Assembly (NCBI RefSeq): GCF_031143425.1
Contig: NC_090439.1
Location: 351,348,027-351,412,026, forward strand
Reading direction: 5' to 3'
DNA: 64,000 nt
Source of the DNA: Pleurodeles waltl
Lineage: Eukaryota > Chordata > Amphibia > Caudata > Salamandridae
The notes below the pieces were generated by a model. It made no database searches, was not told the origin of the DNA, and saw only the letters and a program-made list of their open reading frames with translations. Below are positions 45,121 through 57,150 of the stretch, one piece after another (within the stretch, counting starts at the first letter, position 1; each line of letters begins with the position of its first letter). A program made the translations under genes and the position numbers.

Positions 45121-47100
45121 TTATCTGAATGTATTTGTGATAAAATTGGGCAAGTCTGCCCCTCCCCCAATCCTAACGGAATAGCAGTAAGGTCTAATCT
45201 TAACTGATCCCCACATTCTCCACAACCTCCTCAACCCCTAGGCCCCAGCCATTGAGTGTAGAAACTGGATGATATCCACGATCCTTGTCTTTGAGAGGGG
45301 TCATATGCATAGGGAAACAAACTCCTCACAATTCCTTGTCCTCGGCCAGGAAATGTTATGCCTGCTATCATCTGCTTAGCCGGTGTGGCAGGGGTGGAGT
45401 GCAGCAGCATAAAAGCCGCTCTCACCTGGCAGGAAACTGCTTAGCGTTCTGGCTACACATCTACAGTTTCTGTCATCTGGCACTTTCCTTCCTTTTCTGA
45501 TGCAGAGCACGCCATGTTGGTTGTTGTCAGCGGTATCTCAGTCAGTTTTTCTCCTGTTTCAGGCTCCTGGGATTGCTAAGTACCAAGTAAATATTGGCAT
45601 CCTGCACCTAGGACCTTCATTGTCTTGATTTTGAAGTAAAAGCCGTGTGGGCTCCAACAGGATATATCAGTGTTGATTTTGGACTTAAAGGACATAGTAC
45701 TATGAACTCTAAGAAAGACTTATAATTGTTTTTTGTATTTTTTTATTTATGGAACTAATTGTCTACCACATAACAGAAGAGGGGTTTCACTCAGGAAGGC
45801 ATACAGGACTCATCTGGGCACACACACTTATCTGTACTGCATTTGTGGGACTTTTTTTTCTCCCTTCCATCCCCTCGTCCCCCACTCATCCTTGATTGGC
45901 TTTGACTTTGTTGGGCTTACTCAGATGGTGTAGGAAGTTGGGAACTCACGTCATGAATTCAATATCGCTACTGTGGAAAATAAGGTGAGATCTGACAGTT
46001 AAACAACCCTTTGTTCTCCTGGCCCAACCAAAAAATCTTTAATTGAAGTCCCTTTAAATAATACTTTGGGACTTCTAGATAGATGAGTATGCCCATACAA
46101 ACTTACACATTGATTTAATGAAATAAGCACTGTTGGAAAATGGCCCTTTTTGGAGAGCCACCCCAAAGTTTTTGCCTGCCTTCTCTCTTTCTGACCTCCC
46201 TTTTGTTGGTGTTAGGACTCTGAGCACTTCACCACTGCTAACCAGTGCTAAAGTGCATGTACTCTCTTCTTTGTACTGGACTTTACTTTGTCCAGGCCGT
46301 TACGCAGCTCGCAACCTCATTTGCCAATTAAAAGACAAACCTTTGAATCCAGCTCTGGAGTCGCCACAACCTTATATTCTAATAAAGACCTAGGCCACTC
46401 AGATGTCAGCCTGACCCTGACTTCCTTAAGGATTTGCTTCCAAAGCCAAGTATGCACGTAATCTGCAACATGTTCCACTGGAGACCATCCTGGAGAAAGA
46501 GGGTGTTTAATTAAAAATTAATCAAACATGCAGTCCCCTAAAGGGACTGTTAATATCTCAGGGGCATTACCCTTTACACTTTCTTTAATCTCCTTTTTCT
46601 TTGTAATTACACTCTGATGCATCTGAGTCAAATGTAGATGAGCAACTCAACCTTGGTACTCCATGAGGACTCATTCTATTGTACTACTGAGTGCTTACAA
46701 GCCTTTTTAACATTTTATGATTCTTTTTCTGGGCCGTTGGTCAGCCCACCATGAGTGTCCTCAACACTTCCATGTCTTGTGCTTCCACAGCCACCATTTT
46801 TGCCACCGCAGATTTTTTCCTTTTTGTCTGAGAGACATCCACCAAAGGTGTTTTCTTTTCTAGACAATTTGCCCCTCTTCACAGTATGGGAAGTCTCACC
46901 TGTGAGCCAAAATGTATCCTCTTCTGAATCTACCTTTTCATTCAACATCATAGATTCTTACTTCCTCTCCATTCTACTACAAATCTCAGATGACATATTT
47001 TCTAAAGCCACCTTCAACTTCCCCTCTAACAATGCTTCTTCTCCCAACTGATTTCTATCTTCACTCATCTTTCTTAATGAAACGCCAGAAACTTTCCCTA
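45121..47100 (-). pseudogene. DIRS gag-like region and unresolved interior
   Basis: Frame 46715-46951 on the minus strand (MMLNEKVDSEEDTFWLTG...) and neighbouring broken frames have charged, gag-like composition in the expected 5' position. About 45200-46400 is not recognised and may contain another insertion. The call rests mostly on position. Confidence 0.4.
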
Positions 47101-47684
47101 AAAGAAGTATTTAAATACACATATTCAAAAGGCTGTATTTAATATGTAAAAATCATGTTTCCTAGCACACCCACCAACACCCAACAATCTCTCACTGTAA
47201 TGTAAAACACTTCAGCTGTAATTACACCACAGCTGTAAATGTTGATTGTAACTTACTCCTGACAGTAAAGCCCAACTGTCAGAACAAAAAAGCTCATCAA
47301 AAACAATGTTAAACTCCCCCAATTTCCTAAAATGGCCACCTAATGATGTCACACTGCTTCTCAGCCAGGAATATTATCCGTGTCCGACAGCCGTCGCTCC
47401 TCAAAGCGCAGTTCTTCAATTTCAACATTTATTTTGGTGCATCTCTAAGCAGTGGGGGCTGGTGAGGTTTGTGAGTGGTGGGGCTGGGCTTGGCGGCGAG
47501 GGGGATGGGCGTGTGCATTTGTTTGGGAGGTTAGTAGCAATTTCCTTTTTTTCTGCAAATCCTATTTAACAAAATTGAGATACATTTTTTAAAATAAAAA
47601 GAATCAAAATAGCTTTCATTGGCCAGGCTTGGTAGGCAAGCCTGACTTCCTTCTTGCAATGTGTACAGCATCAAGATGTTTTGG
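47101..47684. other. Intronic, nothing recognised
   Basis: AT-rich sequence after the DIRS relic. About 47455-47530 is G-rich (GTGGTGGGGCTGGGCTTGGCGG), with no identified function. Confidence 0.35.
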
Positions 47685-48135
47685 GATTGATATCCCACTC
47701 ATCTCCAAACCTATCAATCCACTCTTCCATCCTTCCACCTATCCATCCCTCGATCCACCCATCCTTTTACTCAGCCATCCATACTTTCAGGCATCCATTC
47801 AGCCTTTCCCTCGTCCATCTCTTCAGCTTTTCACTCATCATCCATCAGTCTAACTTTTCACTCACCCATCTTCCCTTTCACACATTCATCCATTCTTTCA
47901 CTCATCCATTTTTACATCATCCTTTCATTTATTCATCCTACCTTCCACTCATCCATCCACACTTTTAGTCAGCTATCCATCCTTTCATTCATCCATCCAC
48001 CCTTCCATTTACCCTTTCACTCACCCATCTTTTTAGTCACTCATCCATTCATCTTTTCACTCATCCTCCAACTATTCATCCACCCTTTCACTCATCAATC
48101 CATCCAATGGTCATCAATCTATCCATCCACCCTTT
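47685..48135. repeat. Degenerate CATC/TTTCACTCATCCAT array
   Basis: About 450 bp consists of variants of CATCCAT, CTTTCACTCATCCA and similar words on the + strand. Register is irregular but the composition is steady. Frames read Ser/His/Pro/Phe-rich peptides as a by-product. It is a decayed minisatellite. Confidence 0.85.
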
Positions 48136-48371
48136 CAGTGCTTTACTTCCTCTAGGAGAGCCTGCAGCTGCCCTCCTCTGAAACTCTGTGGTGCACTAGA
48201 GAGGGAGACATTGGCGCCCAAACTCCCAAGGTCTGTACAAGTGTGTAACACAACACGTAGTACTCGTGACTGCGACATTTTAGAAAAACACCACAACGGC
48301 AGAACTCGCTGGCATGTCCAAACCCGCCTTAAAGGGCTCCTTGCACGGCACCACTATATCATAAATATATA
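48136..48371. other. Short spacer before LINE B
   Basis: Nothing recognised. The right end TATATAGTCAGTCAGTCAGTC overlaps the tail repeats of LINE B. Confidence 0.35.
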
Positions 48372-49314
48372 GTCAGTCAGTCAGTCAAAAATCTTTATTC
48401 GGCATAATGCCATAAAAGTGCACATGCATACATATATATCACCATAAAAATACAATCCTTATTACTTACTTCAGAAGGCCAGTTCTTTCAATCTACTAAT
48501 ATCACAGAACTAAAAATCTAAACATATCCCTTATGCCTTCTAAATCAATAAATAATATTTAATACTTATAAAATCCTAAACAACAATAAAAGCAACATTA
48601 AAAATTACATTAGCAAACAGTCACGTCAACTAGTTCATATCAATTTCTAATGATAATAGCTAATTTGATAAAACTTAAAATTGAGCTACACATTTGTTTG
48701 GATGAAAGTCTTTGAATACCAATCAATGCTTCCTTGTGAGAAGAAGTGTGTAAATTACGCAAACTTGGCAATATAAAAGTTTTCCTTGGAGCTGACTAAA
48801 GTGAGCAGAATAAGACAAAGTTACAAGTGCTTTGTTTAGAAACATTGTCACAGGGGCATGGTGGTAATATTTTTTTCCACATGCATTTTGTTGGAAACGC
48901 CACTCTAAAATGAATCATATTAAATCTAAAAAGTACAAGTAAGGAATACAGGCAGGGAAACGGAAACCAGATAAAATAAGGTTATTTCGAGTTTGAAGTC
49001 AAAATATGTACATATGACTCAAAAGATTTCAATTTCTCTGCCGTTTGATATCTATAGTTCATAGCATACTCAGTGTAACATTCTAAGTTTTCGGCTTTAG
49101 ATCGACGCCTTGCGATATTCCAGCTGATTAAAGATAAAGATTCAGTGCTTTCCGAGGACCTATTCCTTAGCTCCTTAATTATAGCAGTGTCTGTTATGTT
49201 TTGGGATAAAATAACTGACTCATCAGACCCTGTTGATATTGCCGAAGACATATGCCCTCCCACCATCTCAATTTCCTGCGGAGTACCAATCGTGTTCCCC
49301 ATCCCCTCCACTTG

Positions 49315-50409
49315 TCAATCGTTAACATCAAGAGATGACAGAATTGGATTACCATCAAAGTCCAAAATGGGGTTCTGTGGAGCTACCTTTGACAGTGCTA
49401 CATTTACTCCACAGGGAACCTTCATGAAGGGAACTGTTAAAACAGTTGGATCATAAAAGAAGCTTAAAGGCAAAATTTTAATCCCACCGTCCCCCTTCAC
49501 ACACAGTGGCAAAGTCATCAATAAGTAATTAACCAATTGAGGATTGGCAAAATTAATCATTATGCAGTCTCCTTCATATACTTTTTTAGACAGACCTACC
49601 CTCTTCAACCTTCTTGCCATAATAATTCTACTATTTAGATCATCTTGGTGTCTAAGCTTTTGTCTCAGCCAATGTGCACATTTCCTTATTAAAGACCGAG
49701 TGTCTTCCTTCTGGGTACAATCAAGAGGGGGCACATTGGCTAAGACTAAAACATACGGCATACTGTCTGGCGGAAGCTGTAAAACCTCCTTTTGGGTAGT
49801 TAAAGGTCTAGGCCTGGAGGCTATATCACATTCCAGGATTAGTTTCTACTCTAGTGCCAAAAAAAGCGGTTTGAGCATTAGGTCCAGATTGGGATAATGG
49901 TTACCATGAGAAAATCTTAAATTTCTATTTTCAAAGCCCAATGCGCCTGATAGTGGACCTGCCGTAGAGAGAAGATCAACTGGGACATCCAGTGATGAGG
50001 AAGTGGATTCCTTTGCCTTCGGCGCCTGTTTTAAAGACTTGGTACATTTGCGATGACCTCCTGCTTTCCTTTTCTTAGGGGGAGGAGGGATCGCAACCAA
50101 ATGGTCCATGGTGGCTTCATTGCATACATTAGGAGACTGCAGAGAATCCAAGTCATTAATAATGTCTTTAGATTGTGGCAAACCAAGGTTAGAGGTGGCT
50201 ATTAGAGGATCTGCAGACTGGATATATACCAAAGGCTCTAAAGGGATTCTTTGAGTTAAACTATTAGCAGCCCCAATCCTTTCTTCTACTTGGACAATTT
50301 CCATTTCAATGGCTCCAATAACTGATGATAAGTAATGAGTTATTGATGATTGAACAGGCATACCCTGTACTCCTTCAGCCCCAGATGTAATATTCTTTAT
50401 TTTGCCCAT
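49315..50409 (-). pseudogene. LINE B ORF1 protein
   Basis: Frame 49846-50409 begins MGKIKNITSGAEGVQG and continues through a helical segment (SVIGAIEMEIVQVEERIGAA), a basic segment (PPPKKRKAGGHRKCTKSLK, a possible nuclear or RNA-binding stretch) and a Ser-rich part. After a frame change near 49760-49846, frame 49315-49761 reads YVLVLANVPP, SLIRKCAHWLRQKL and GDCIMINFANPQLVNYLL, similar to an RNA-recognition fold in other LINE ORF1 proteins. It ends just before the ORF2 start. It is one of the better preserved coding regions here, broken once or twice. Confidence 0.65.
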
Positions 50410-50669
50410 CGTCTCAGATTATAGTAGGGAGCAAGATGCCCAAGATTATACCAGTTCAGAATAGTGGTAAGGCACCAAAGGCACAGAAATAGAATGCAAA
50501 GCAAGAAAACGACTCAATTAACAGATCTGAATTGTAACTTACTTCACCTTTCTTCCATATGTAATATTAGCTCAGACCTCCAGGGCTACAACGTCAGAGG
50601 GGAGGCCCAGCCCGGTCTCAATCAGTCACGGACGGGCACAGGATGGGCCCACCCTTTGCCCGGGCTTTG

Positions 50670-51145
50670 CCCGGGCGCGTCCCGCGCTGTGGGAATCAGA
50701 TGAGCGCTATACGTGCTTGGTTTGGGGGCCCCCGCCCCTCTGTGCAATCTCCGGTGTCCCAAGTGGGCCAAAAAGCAGTGCTCTGCAGGAAGAAACATCC
50801 TGCGCTGCGGGAATCAGCTGAGCGATATATGCGCTTGGTTTGGGGGGCGCCCCTCTGTGCAATCTCCGGTGTCCCAGGTGGGGCAAAAAGCAGTGCTCTG
50901 CAGGAAGAAACGTCCCGCGCTGCGGGAATCAGCAGAGCACTATACGCGTTTGGTTCGGGGGGCCCTGCCCCTCTGTGCAATCTCCGGTGTCCCAGGTGGG
51001 CCAAAAAGCAGTGGTCTGTAGGAAGAAACGTCCCGCGCTGCGGGAATCACCTGAACGCTATACGCGCTTGGTTTGGGGCCCCCCCCCTCTGTGCAATCTT
51101 CGGTGTCCCAGGTGGGCCAAAAAGCAGTGCTCTGCAAGAGGAATC
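50670..51145 (-). repeat. LINE B 5' monomers, 4 units of 115-118 bp
   Basis: The word GGGAATCA recurs with its whole context at about 50691, 50809, 50924 and 51042, periods 118, 115 and 118. Each unit has TCTGTGCAATCT(C/T)CGGTGTCCCA, then AAAAAGCAGTG(C/G)TCTG. The array is CpG-rich and lies exactly at the 5' end of LINE B. All frames stay open through it because the unit length is not a multiple of three; no protein is implied. A promoter role is inferred from position. Confidence 0.85.
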
Positions 51146-51429
51146 GTCCATAATATATATATTTATAGATATCTTCACCGATCTCCCCTCTTGTTTCACC
51201 AGCGCGTGATTTAAGGTCTTCAAAAGCCCTGAGTCTGAGGCGAACACTGAAACCACGGTCTGCACATAATAGCATGTGTCAGCGGCTAGCGTGTAACTCC
51301 GCCAGCTGCCCAGCCCCTAAAAAATCTTCAAATAAAACAGGTCTTTCAGCAACTTAACCCTGCAAACTGTGGCAGTAATCTACTGGAGGTGGGACGTATC
51401 AGACACACAAGTCCTGGACAAACAACGCT

Positions 51430-51690
51430 TGGCTGCCACAAGCAACAAGAAGCCATTTACACTGAGCATCACTAGATAACCCCACGGCCAGAGCTGCCCA
51501 CCCTGGAGCTGGGGAACCAGTTTCGAGTCTCGGCATCGGCTCAGCAGCCGGTGATTCTGGGCAAATCACTTCATTTTCCCTTTGCCTGAATGCAACCTTG
51601 TTTAATATAACTGGTGCTCATGTAAAGCGCTCCAATACCTGCAGGTCGAGTTAGCGCTATATAAAACTGCAACGGAAAAAAAAATGAAAC
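51430..51690 (+). mobile_element. tRNA-derived SINE
   Basis: A tRNA-like B box is seen in AGTTTCGAGTCTCGGC at about 51520. The body includes GGCAAATCACTTCATTTTCCC, and the 3' part GTAAAGCGCTCCAATACC...TTAGCGCTATATAAAACTGC ends in an A-rich tail at about 51680. This order is typical of vertebrate tRNA-derived SINEs with a conserved tail. An A box is less clear. It lies in host-sense orientation. Confidence 0.6.
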
Positions 51691-51879
51691 TCGTAGGTGT
51701 CTTGGTCGGCTTTGTTGGAAGATGGTGACCCCTCCAAACTGGGAGTCACCTGGTAACTACTATCCATGCACCCCCGGGATCACCAGCCCCGAGACTGGGA
51801 GTGAACTCACCTTGGGGTCTCAGGTGCAACACTGCCGACCGACGACGAGACAGGAGAAGAAGGGGGAATAGCATGGGTT

Positions 51880-52060
51880 GAAATCAGGAGAAGGCGATGG
51901 TGCAACTTGGGGGGGTCGTCAAATGAACGAGACGCACGAGGGTGAAATTAGGAGACGAGTCATGAGGGTGAAATCAGGAGACTGTAAAGATGTAGCCAGG
52001 GAAGCTCTATACGAGTCACCAGGATGAAATCAGGAGATGAGGGTGAAATCAGGAGACACT
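51880..52060. repeat. Short degenerate tandem repeat (GGTGAAATCAGGAG)
   Basis: Variants of GGTGAAATCAGGAGA recur at about 51880, 51940, 51967, 52023 and 52041, mixed with ACGAG and GATGAGG words. It is non-coding. Confidence 0.6.
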
Positions 52061-54490
52061 GGGGGAACCCTCGACGACTCTGTGGCAGTCTGTCTTCGTG
52101 ACCATATATATATCTATTGATTAATAACGAGTCTTTCTGCTGAAGAACGTTAATGTGAACAGTTTCATAATGACTCATCGTAGAGGAAACTGTGAGCAGA
52201 AAAGAAAGGGAGAAAAAGCTGAGACAACCTGCGAAAGGGCATTCTCAGAGACATTTATGGCTAATATTGATGATATTCACATACCTCCATTCAGTGATTC
52301 AGTCAATCCATCGATGCACTGTTTTTCTCGTGAAAGATTGATGCGATGGGAGTCTTCCCGCCTGCCACACCCTTTCCCAGCTTGTCACGGGGTGAGAGGT
52401 CCCACCACGCCCTCTGCATCTGGCAAGTTGGGAAAGGGTGGGGTGACAAATGCTCTCCACTCCCTGATAGACGTGGAGGCTAAGCGCTTCAGGGCTTGAA
52501 TAAAAACGCCCGGGGCTAACTTGGCCTCTGCGTCATCAGGGGGTGGAGACTATGCCTTAATGCTGGGTCTTTGCTGAGCAGATGACCTCACAGGCCTCAG
52601 GGCTGTGAGATTATCAGCCCGGCAATAGACTCACTTTGGGCTTGCCTACACGTACACGGGAGCAGTAGAAGTGAGCACGTGACCTCACGTCACTTCACTT
52701 GTCCAGCAACAATAATACTGGTGTTGGGTGAGTGGGGTAGATAGTGCCCCGTTTTATAAAGTTTTATAGATGTATTATTTTTTAATTTAAAAAAAATGAT
52801 TGTTTAAATGGGGGAGCCCTGACGCCCATGTACAGAAACCGCCACTGCTCGAAAGTAGAGAACAACACCCATCATCTGCCTTCTTACAAAACAGTCTCGC
52901 CCGTCAAGAACAATATGCCCCACATGCATCAAGAATGCATGTGGTACAAAACCAACGTGCAATGCGAAGCTCACAATGTGGAATGTGAGGCTGACAGCCT
53001 CCGTCAAGAAGTCTGCAAGGCTAACTCATGCGCTTTAAAGAATGCACATGCTAACAAGATGAAGAAGACTGTCCACGCGGCAGACTCCTGCTCCAGCCTT
53101 GCGCTGATGGAATCGCTGCCGAGACCTTCAACTGCCATACCCACGTAGCCCCCGAGTGCTCACGTAGAGCAACGAACAAAACTGCAAAGATTAAACTATT
53201 ACCAAAGAAGTAAAATACAAATTACCTCACACATACCTAAATCCCTTAACTAAACTAACTGCACTATATAAGTACTTCTGAATCACTCAAAGCTCCCATA
53301 GAAAATAATTAACAAATCCACAATACTAACTAAAAAACATGATATCTCCTGTTTAACATTTTGATCATTCAAATTTGTACCATAACCTCAATTAACTTCC
53401 ATAGACCACACATAACACACAATATCAACTTATACTTTGCTGTCATCGCACCACTACGTATCTGCAGGAGCAGCAGCGAAAAAGAAGGAGGAGAGTTGAG
53501 GGTTCTGTGTTTTAATAATGTTGGAATTCTTGTGTTCTAAATTCTTTGAAGGAGCTGCGGTGAGTAGTCACAGTTAAAGGAAATTTCATAATGTTGGCCT
53601 CCTAGTCTCGCCATAAAATCAGTTCTGGGGATCTAGTTGAAGACACAAGTAACATTAAATCAACAGGAATCACACAAACTGACACAATCAAACCAGCAAT
53701 CAACCTTTGCTCAGACAGGGGCAGTTTGAGCCACTTGCCAAATTACTGCTGAAAGTTCTTCCTTCGAGTTAGACTGTCTGTTGATGACTAATGGGTAGGA
53801 ATGGCCTCTCCCCTTGGCTCATTGCTGATATCGAGCATTAGGGTTAGCAGTCATTTATTGTGTTCTTTATTTGTCTCTGGTGTGTTGTTCTTTCTGGCTA
53901 TTTTAACTCTTGTATCATGTATCAGGTGCAAATGCCTAAACCCATTCACCCCACGGACCCCATCTAGAGTAACATTGAAAAATGTACATTTTCATGCACA
54001 GACCATTTTTTATGGAACTACCGTCCTTCAAAATTACAGGTTTTACCAAGTGTGGGATTGTACACGGTAATGTCACTTGCTTTTCTACTCACCTTTTTCA
54101 TCTGCTGAAAGGAAGTGGCAAATGTGAAAGGAAATTAACGCACATTCCGAGAAAACACGGGGTGAAGGGTCAGCTGAGTCCAACACCTGCCTGCTACTCT
54201 CAATTCCATGCATCTACGTTCTGATGGCGATAAATGGGGTGGTGATACCAGCCAGAGTAGGCAACACTCGCACTAGTATTAGCATCATCTCATCTCACCA
54301 GCCAGTTTGGAATGGCCCCTAATTCAGTGAACCCTGACGGTTTGTTTGACATTTCGGAAGATATTCTTTCTTTCTTAGCTTTGGTACAATATTGAGGACC
54401 CAGGAGCAGATAACAGAGGCATATTGTAGTAATTTATGAATTAATTGTGTGCTTCCGGAGCCAATACAAAAACGGATTCTTTTGTTTTAG
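52061..54490. other. End of the ~50-kb intron, no gene recognised
   Basis: Small open frames (52155-52499, 52828-53148, 53801-54070) have no recognised domain, and no splice-site support was found for them. Approaching 54490, the sequence becomes T-rich and ends TCTTTTGTTTTAG, the acceptor of exon B. Confidence 0.45.
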
Positions 54491-54598
54491 GTATGTTCCA
54501 GTCGCAGATCTAATGAACATCTATCAAGAATTCTATGGGCGGAGGTCCATCACTGAAGGCGCAATTATCGACTGCACATATTTACTGTTTCTCGAAAT
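54491..54598 (+). CDS. Host gene exon B (unrecognised protein)
   Basis: A 108-nt exon between acceptor TTTTGTTTTAG and donor GTAAGTTA. After one base that completes the Trp codon with exon A, 35 codons are open: YVPVADLMNIYQEFYG, then RRSITEGAIIDC, then TYLLFLE. Two bases (AT) remain and join G of exon C to make Met. The composition is that of a folded, mostly helical protein, with buried Tyr, Leu, Ile and Phe. No known motif is recognised. The open frame, strong splice sites and phase match on both sides support a real exon. Confidence 0.78.
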
Positions 54599-55540
54599 GT
54601 AAGTTAAACCAGGCTTTGAGTCATTTTTCTTATGTTTCCCTATTTAAAACAAAAGCATCAGTTAAACTCATAGATAAAACGATTCAAAATGTAAGAAAAT
54701 AAATTAGGTATTTCTAAAAGATGGTCAACAAACCACATTGACTAGTCAATGCAAAAATGAAAACATTTTTAGGTTATTTATGAACTTGTTCAGCAGGATC
54801 TCCCTATGTTATGCCTTTGGTTTGAGTCTCCCTTGTCAGGAGAAGCCTAACTCCCCCTCACCATCCAGCTGACACCTGAATACACAAATTATGCTTCTAC
54901 CAGTCTAGGACGAATACGCAAAGGGAGGAACTGGTCTCAGAGCTAGACTTTTGGAATACACAAGTTCTTGCTGCAACCCTGGTATCCAGATGGGAAACAC
55001 AGTTACAGCCAATGTGCCACGTTTTCTGTAACAAAGTCTGGGGTTTCACATAAGTGGAGAGCAAAAAACATCTGTGCTCCAGGTTTAGGGAATTGCCTGT
55101 TTAATCTACATTTTGGACCAGAAACCTTAGGAATTCTACAGGCATGACATAAGCTTCCTTAAGGCCTACCTTAAAGGAAGGAGCAGACCGTCTACTTGAG
55201 AGGTGCACTTGAGTTGCCCGTGAAGGAGAAAGACGTTGCCTGGAAGATGGGCACAATGAAGGAATTGAGATATAACTAGTCAAAGTCACTGCTGTGACTA
55301 AGGAAGCTGTAGTGCCAGTGGCATTGGGAGTGTTCATTAAAATTAACTGGATGTCTCATAGGCTTTTTGACAACTAATAAAAACAGTGAATTATTACGTC
55401 CTCTGATGATTATGTACAGTATTGTGTTGTGTGTTAAAAGTAAACCACCTTTCCCTTTGTAAGTAAAAGCACTGACTGGACCTTGAATTATTGTTTCGTA
55501 TTGGATGTTTCATGGCGTTTTGAGACTCTAAACCCACACC
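54599..55540. other. Intron, nothing recognised
   Basis: AT-rich sequence after exon B with no open frame or repeat boundary that I can support. Confidence 0.4.
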
Positions 55541-55650
55541 CAGTGCTTAGTTTGTGCTTGTTGTTTCCGGTGCTGAGCACCGGCACTTATTTTTGAGGGC
55601 CGGGGCTTATTCTTCTGCCTCAAGCCTTTGCTGTGAGAAAAAGATACATA
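55541..55650. repeat. Possible hAT-like non-autonomous repeat
   Basis: It starts CAGTGCTTAGTTTGTGCTTG, which fits a hAT-style terminus, and contains the hairpin GGTGCTGAGCACCGGCAC followed by GGGCCGGGGCTTATT. The other end and a duplication were not found. Confidence 0.35.
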
Positions 55651-55786
55651 TGGGAAAGATGGAGGAAGGGAAAAATTAAAAAGAGTCACAAAGGGAGAAA
55701 GTAGAAAGCTGCAAGAGTGAGCTGAAGGGGCAGGGAGTGGCTTTATATGGATTGAAGAGGCCCAAGATGGCTTCAGGATTACGCTG

Positions 55787-56665
55787 TGTAGGAAGCTGGC
55801 TCTGTATATACTATTTCAAAGTAAGAAATAGTGTGCACAGAGTCCAAGGGTTCCCCTTAAAGGTAAGATAGTGGCAAAATTAGATATTTCTAATGCTCTA
55901 TTTTGTGGTAGTGTGGTCAAGCAGTAGGCTTATCAGAGGGTAGTGTTAACCATTTGTTGTACACACACAGGCAATAAATGAGGAACACACACTCAAAGAC
56001 TTACTCCAGGCCAATAGGTTTTTATATAGAAAAATATCCTTTCTTCGTTTATATTTAGAACCACAAGTTCAAGATTTGAAGTTAATACATAAAATGCAAG
56101 GTACACCACACAGGTAAGTTTGGAACTTTGAATTAAAGTAATATCATATACAGTCTTTGTTAAAATGGCAATAAGCTATTTTGAAAGTGGACACAGTGCA
56201 AAAATCAACTGTTTCTGGGGGAGGTAAGTAATGGTTAGATTGTGAGGTAAGTAAAACACTTACAAGTCTCAGTTCCTGGGCATCGGGAGTCCACTGCTGG
56301 GGGTTCAAGGCAACCTCAAAGTTACCACACCAGCAGCTCAGGGCCGGTCTGGTGCAGAGGTCAAAGAGGTGCCCAAAACACATAGGCGCCTATGGAGAAC
56401 AGGGGTGCTCCGGTTCCAGTTTGCCAGCACGTAAGTACCCGCGTCCTCGGGGGGCAGACCAGGGGAGTTTTGTAGAGCACTGGGGGGGAACACAAGTAGG
56501 CACACAAAACACACCCTCAGCGGCACAGGGGCAGCTGGGTGCAGTGTGCAAAGCAGGCATCGGGTTTTAGATAGGAAACAATGGAGGGACCCGGGGGTCA
56601 CTGTAGCAGTGCAGGCAGGCACAGGGGGGGCTTCACGGGACAGCTTCTACCTGGGCTAGGCAGAG
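55787..56665 (-). repeat. Fragment of a Gmr1-like LTR
   Basis: The left edge TGTAGGAAGCTGGCTCTG is the reverse complement of the end of the LTR at 18965. Matching continues through TTGTTGTACACACACAGGCAAT, the AGACCAGGGGAGTTTTGTAG block and the tract ending near 56665, where similarity to the + strand LTR stops. It is the 3' third of an LTR in minus orientation, without internal sequence. Confidence 0.75.
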
Positions 56666-56699
56666 GGTTATATCATCACTAAAGGAGTGGGGTAGTAGG

Positions 56700-57130
56700 A
56701 ACTGAGGGTGTGCCTGGGTTGATTCTCTCAGTGCACCGTGTTTGAATTGTTTTAGATTCTAAATTGGGGAAGTCATGGTAGGGAATTTTCAGGTCAGGGG
56801 GTGCTATGTAGTTCAACAAGTGGAGGGGGGGAGTTCCCTTACGGACTAGGTGGTCTCACACACATAATAGTGTCTTGCTTCATCATTTGACCACCTAGCC
56901 CCACCCAAGTAAGATGATACTACTTGGGCGGACTCAACCTCTTGGTTAAAAGAACCAGAGGGAGTGCTGAAATTAAACTAACTGGATAATTACAGAGATC
57001 CAGATGGGGTGAGAAATAAAATTACCAAGCAAGTCACCAATTACTACTGCTAGTTTTAATGAGGGTGTATGCTGGTAAGGTTAAGAACAAGGGGGAACAG
57101 AAGGCTCGTTCGATGATAATGTCTCTTAGA
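56700..57130 (-). pseudogene. L1 ORF2 fragment
   Basis: About 56880-56960 matches 14290-14375 (AGTAAGATGATACTAC...GGCGGACTCAACCTC), which belongs to an L1 C-terminal piece. On the minus strand it reads an L1-like segment with VESAQVVSSYLGGARW. Limits are approximate. Confidence 0.4.
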
Positions 57131-57150
57131 GTCTAAAAAGGAATACGTAA

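Larger units (their letters stand above)
42256..47100 (-). mobile_element. Decayed DIRS retrotransposon
   Basis: The minus strand carries the DIRS set in order: a gag-like part (about 46400-47090), reverse transcriptase (about 44300-45120), RNase H (43546-43866) and tyrosine recombinase (42256-43217). DIRS elements use a tyrosine recombinase instead of an integrase and have no target duplication. A family C MITE (42761-42929) interrupts the recombinase. Stops and frameshifts are everywhere. DIRS elements are abundant in salamander genomes, which fits the suggested host. Confidence 0.8.
48372..51150 (-). mobile_element. LINE B: internally deleted non-LTR retrotransposon
   Basis: The minus strand has four 5' monomers (50670-51145), ORF1 (49315-50409), only the first residues of ORF2 endonuclease (SLISWNIARRRSKAENLE, near 49100), then about 700 bp of 3' region. 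The 3' end reads GCCGAATAAAGATTTTTGACTGACTGACTGAC. Nearly all of ORF2 is missing. The 3' end resembles LINE A and LINE C (an ACTTTTATGG-like word, then TGCCGAAATAAA), so these belong to related families. Such a deleted copy could only move with enzyme from another element. Confidence 0.75.

Noticed and set aside
47654..47968. 104-residue Ser/His/Pro frame
   Set aside because: It is a translation of the CATC-rich tandem array.
47685..48135. CRISPR-like repetition
   Set aside because: Units are short, degenerate and without spacers; it is a minisatellite in a eukaryotic intron.
50643..51214. Overlapping 100-190 residue frames on both strands
   Set aside because: They run through the 115-118 bp monomers; the unit length is not a multiple of three and all frames repeat. 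No protein signature.
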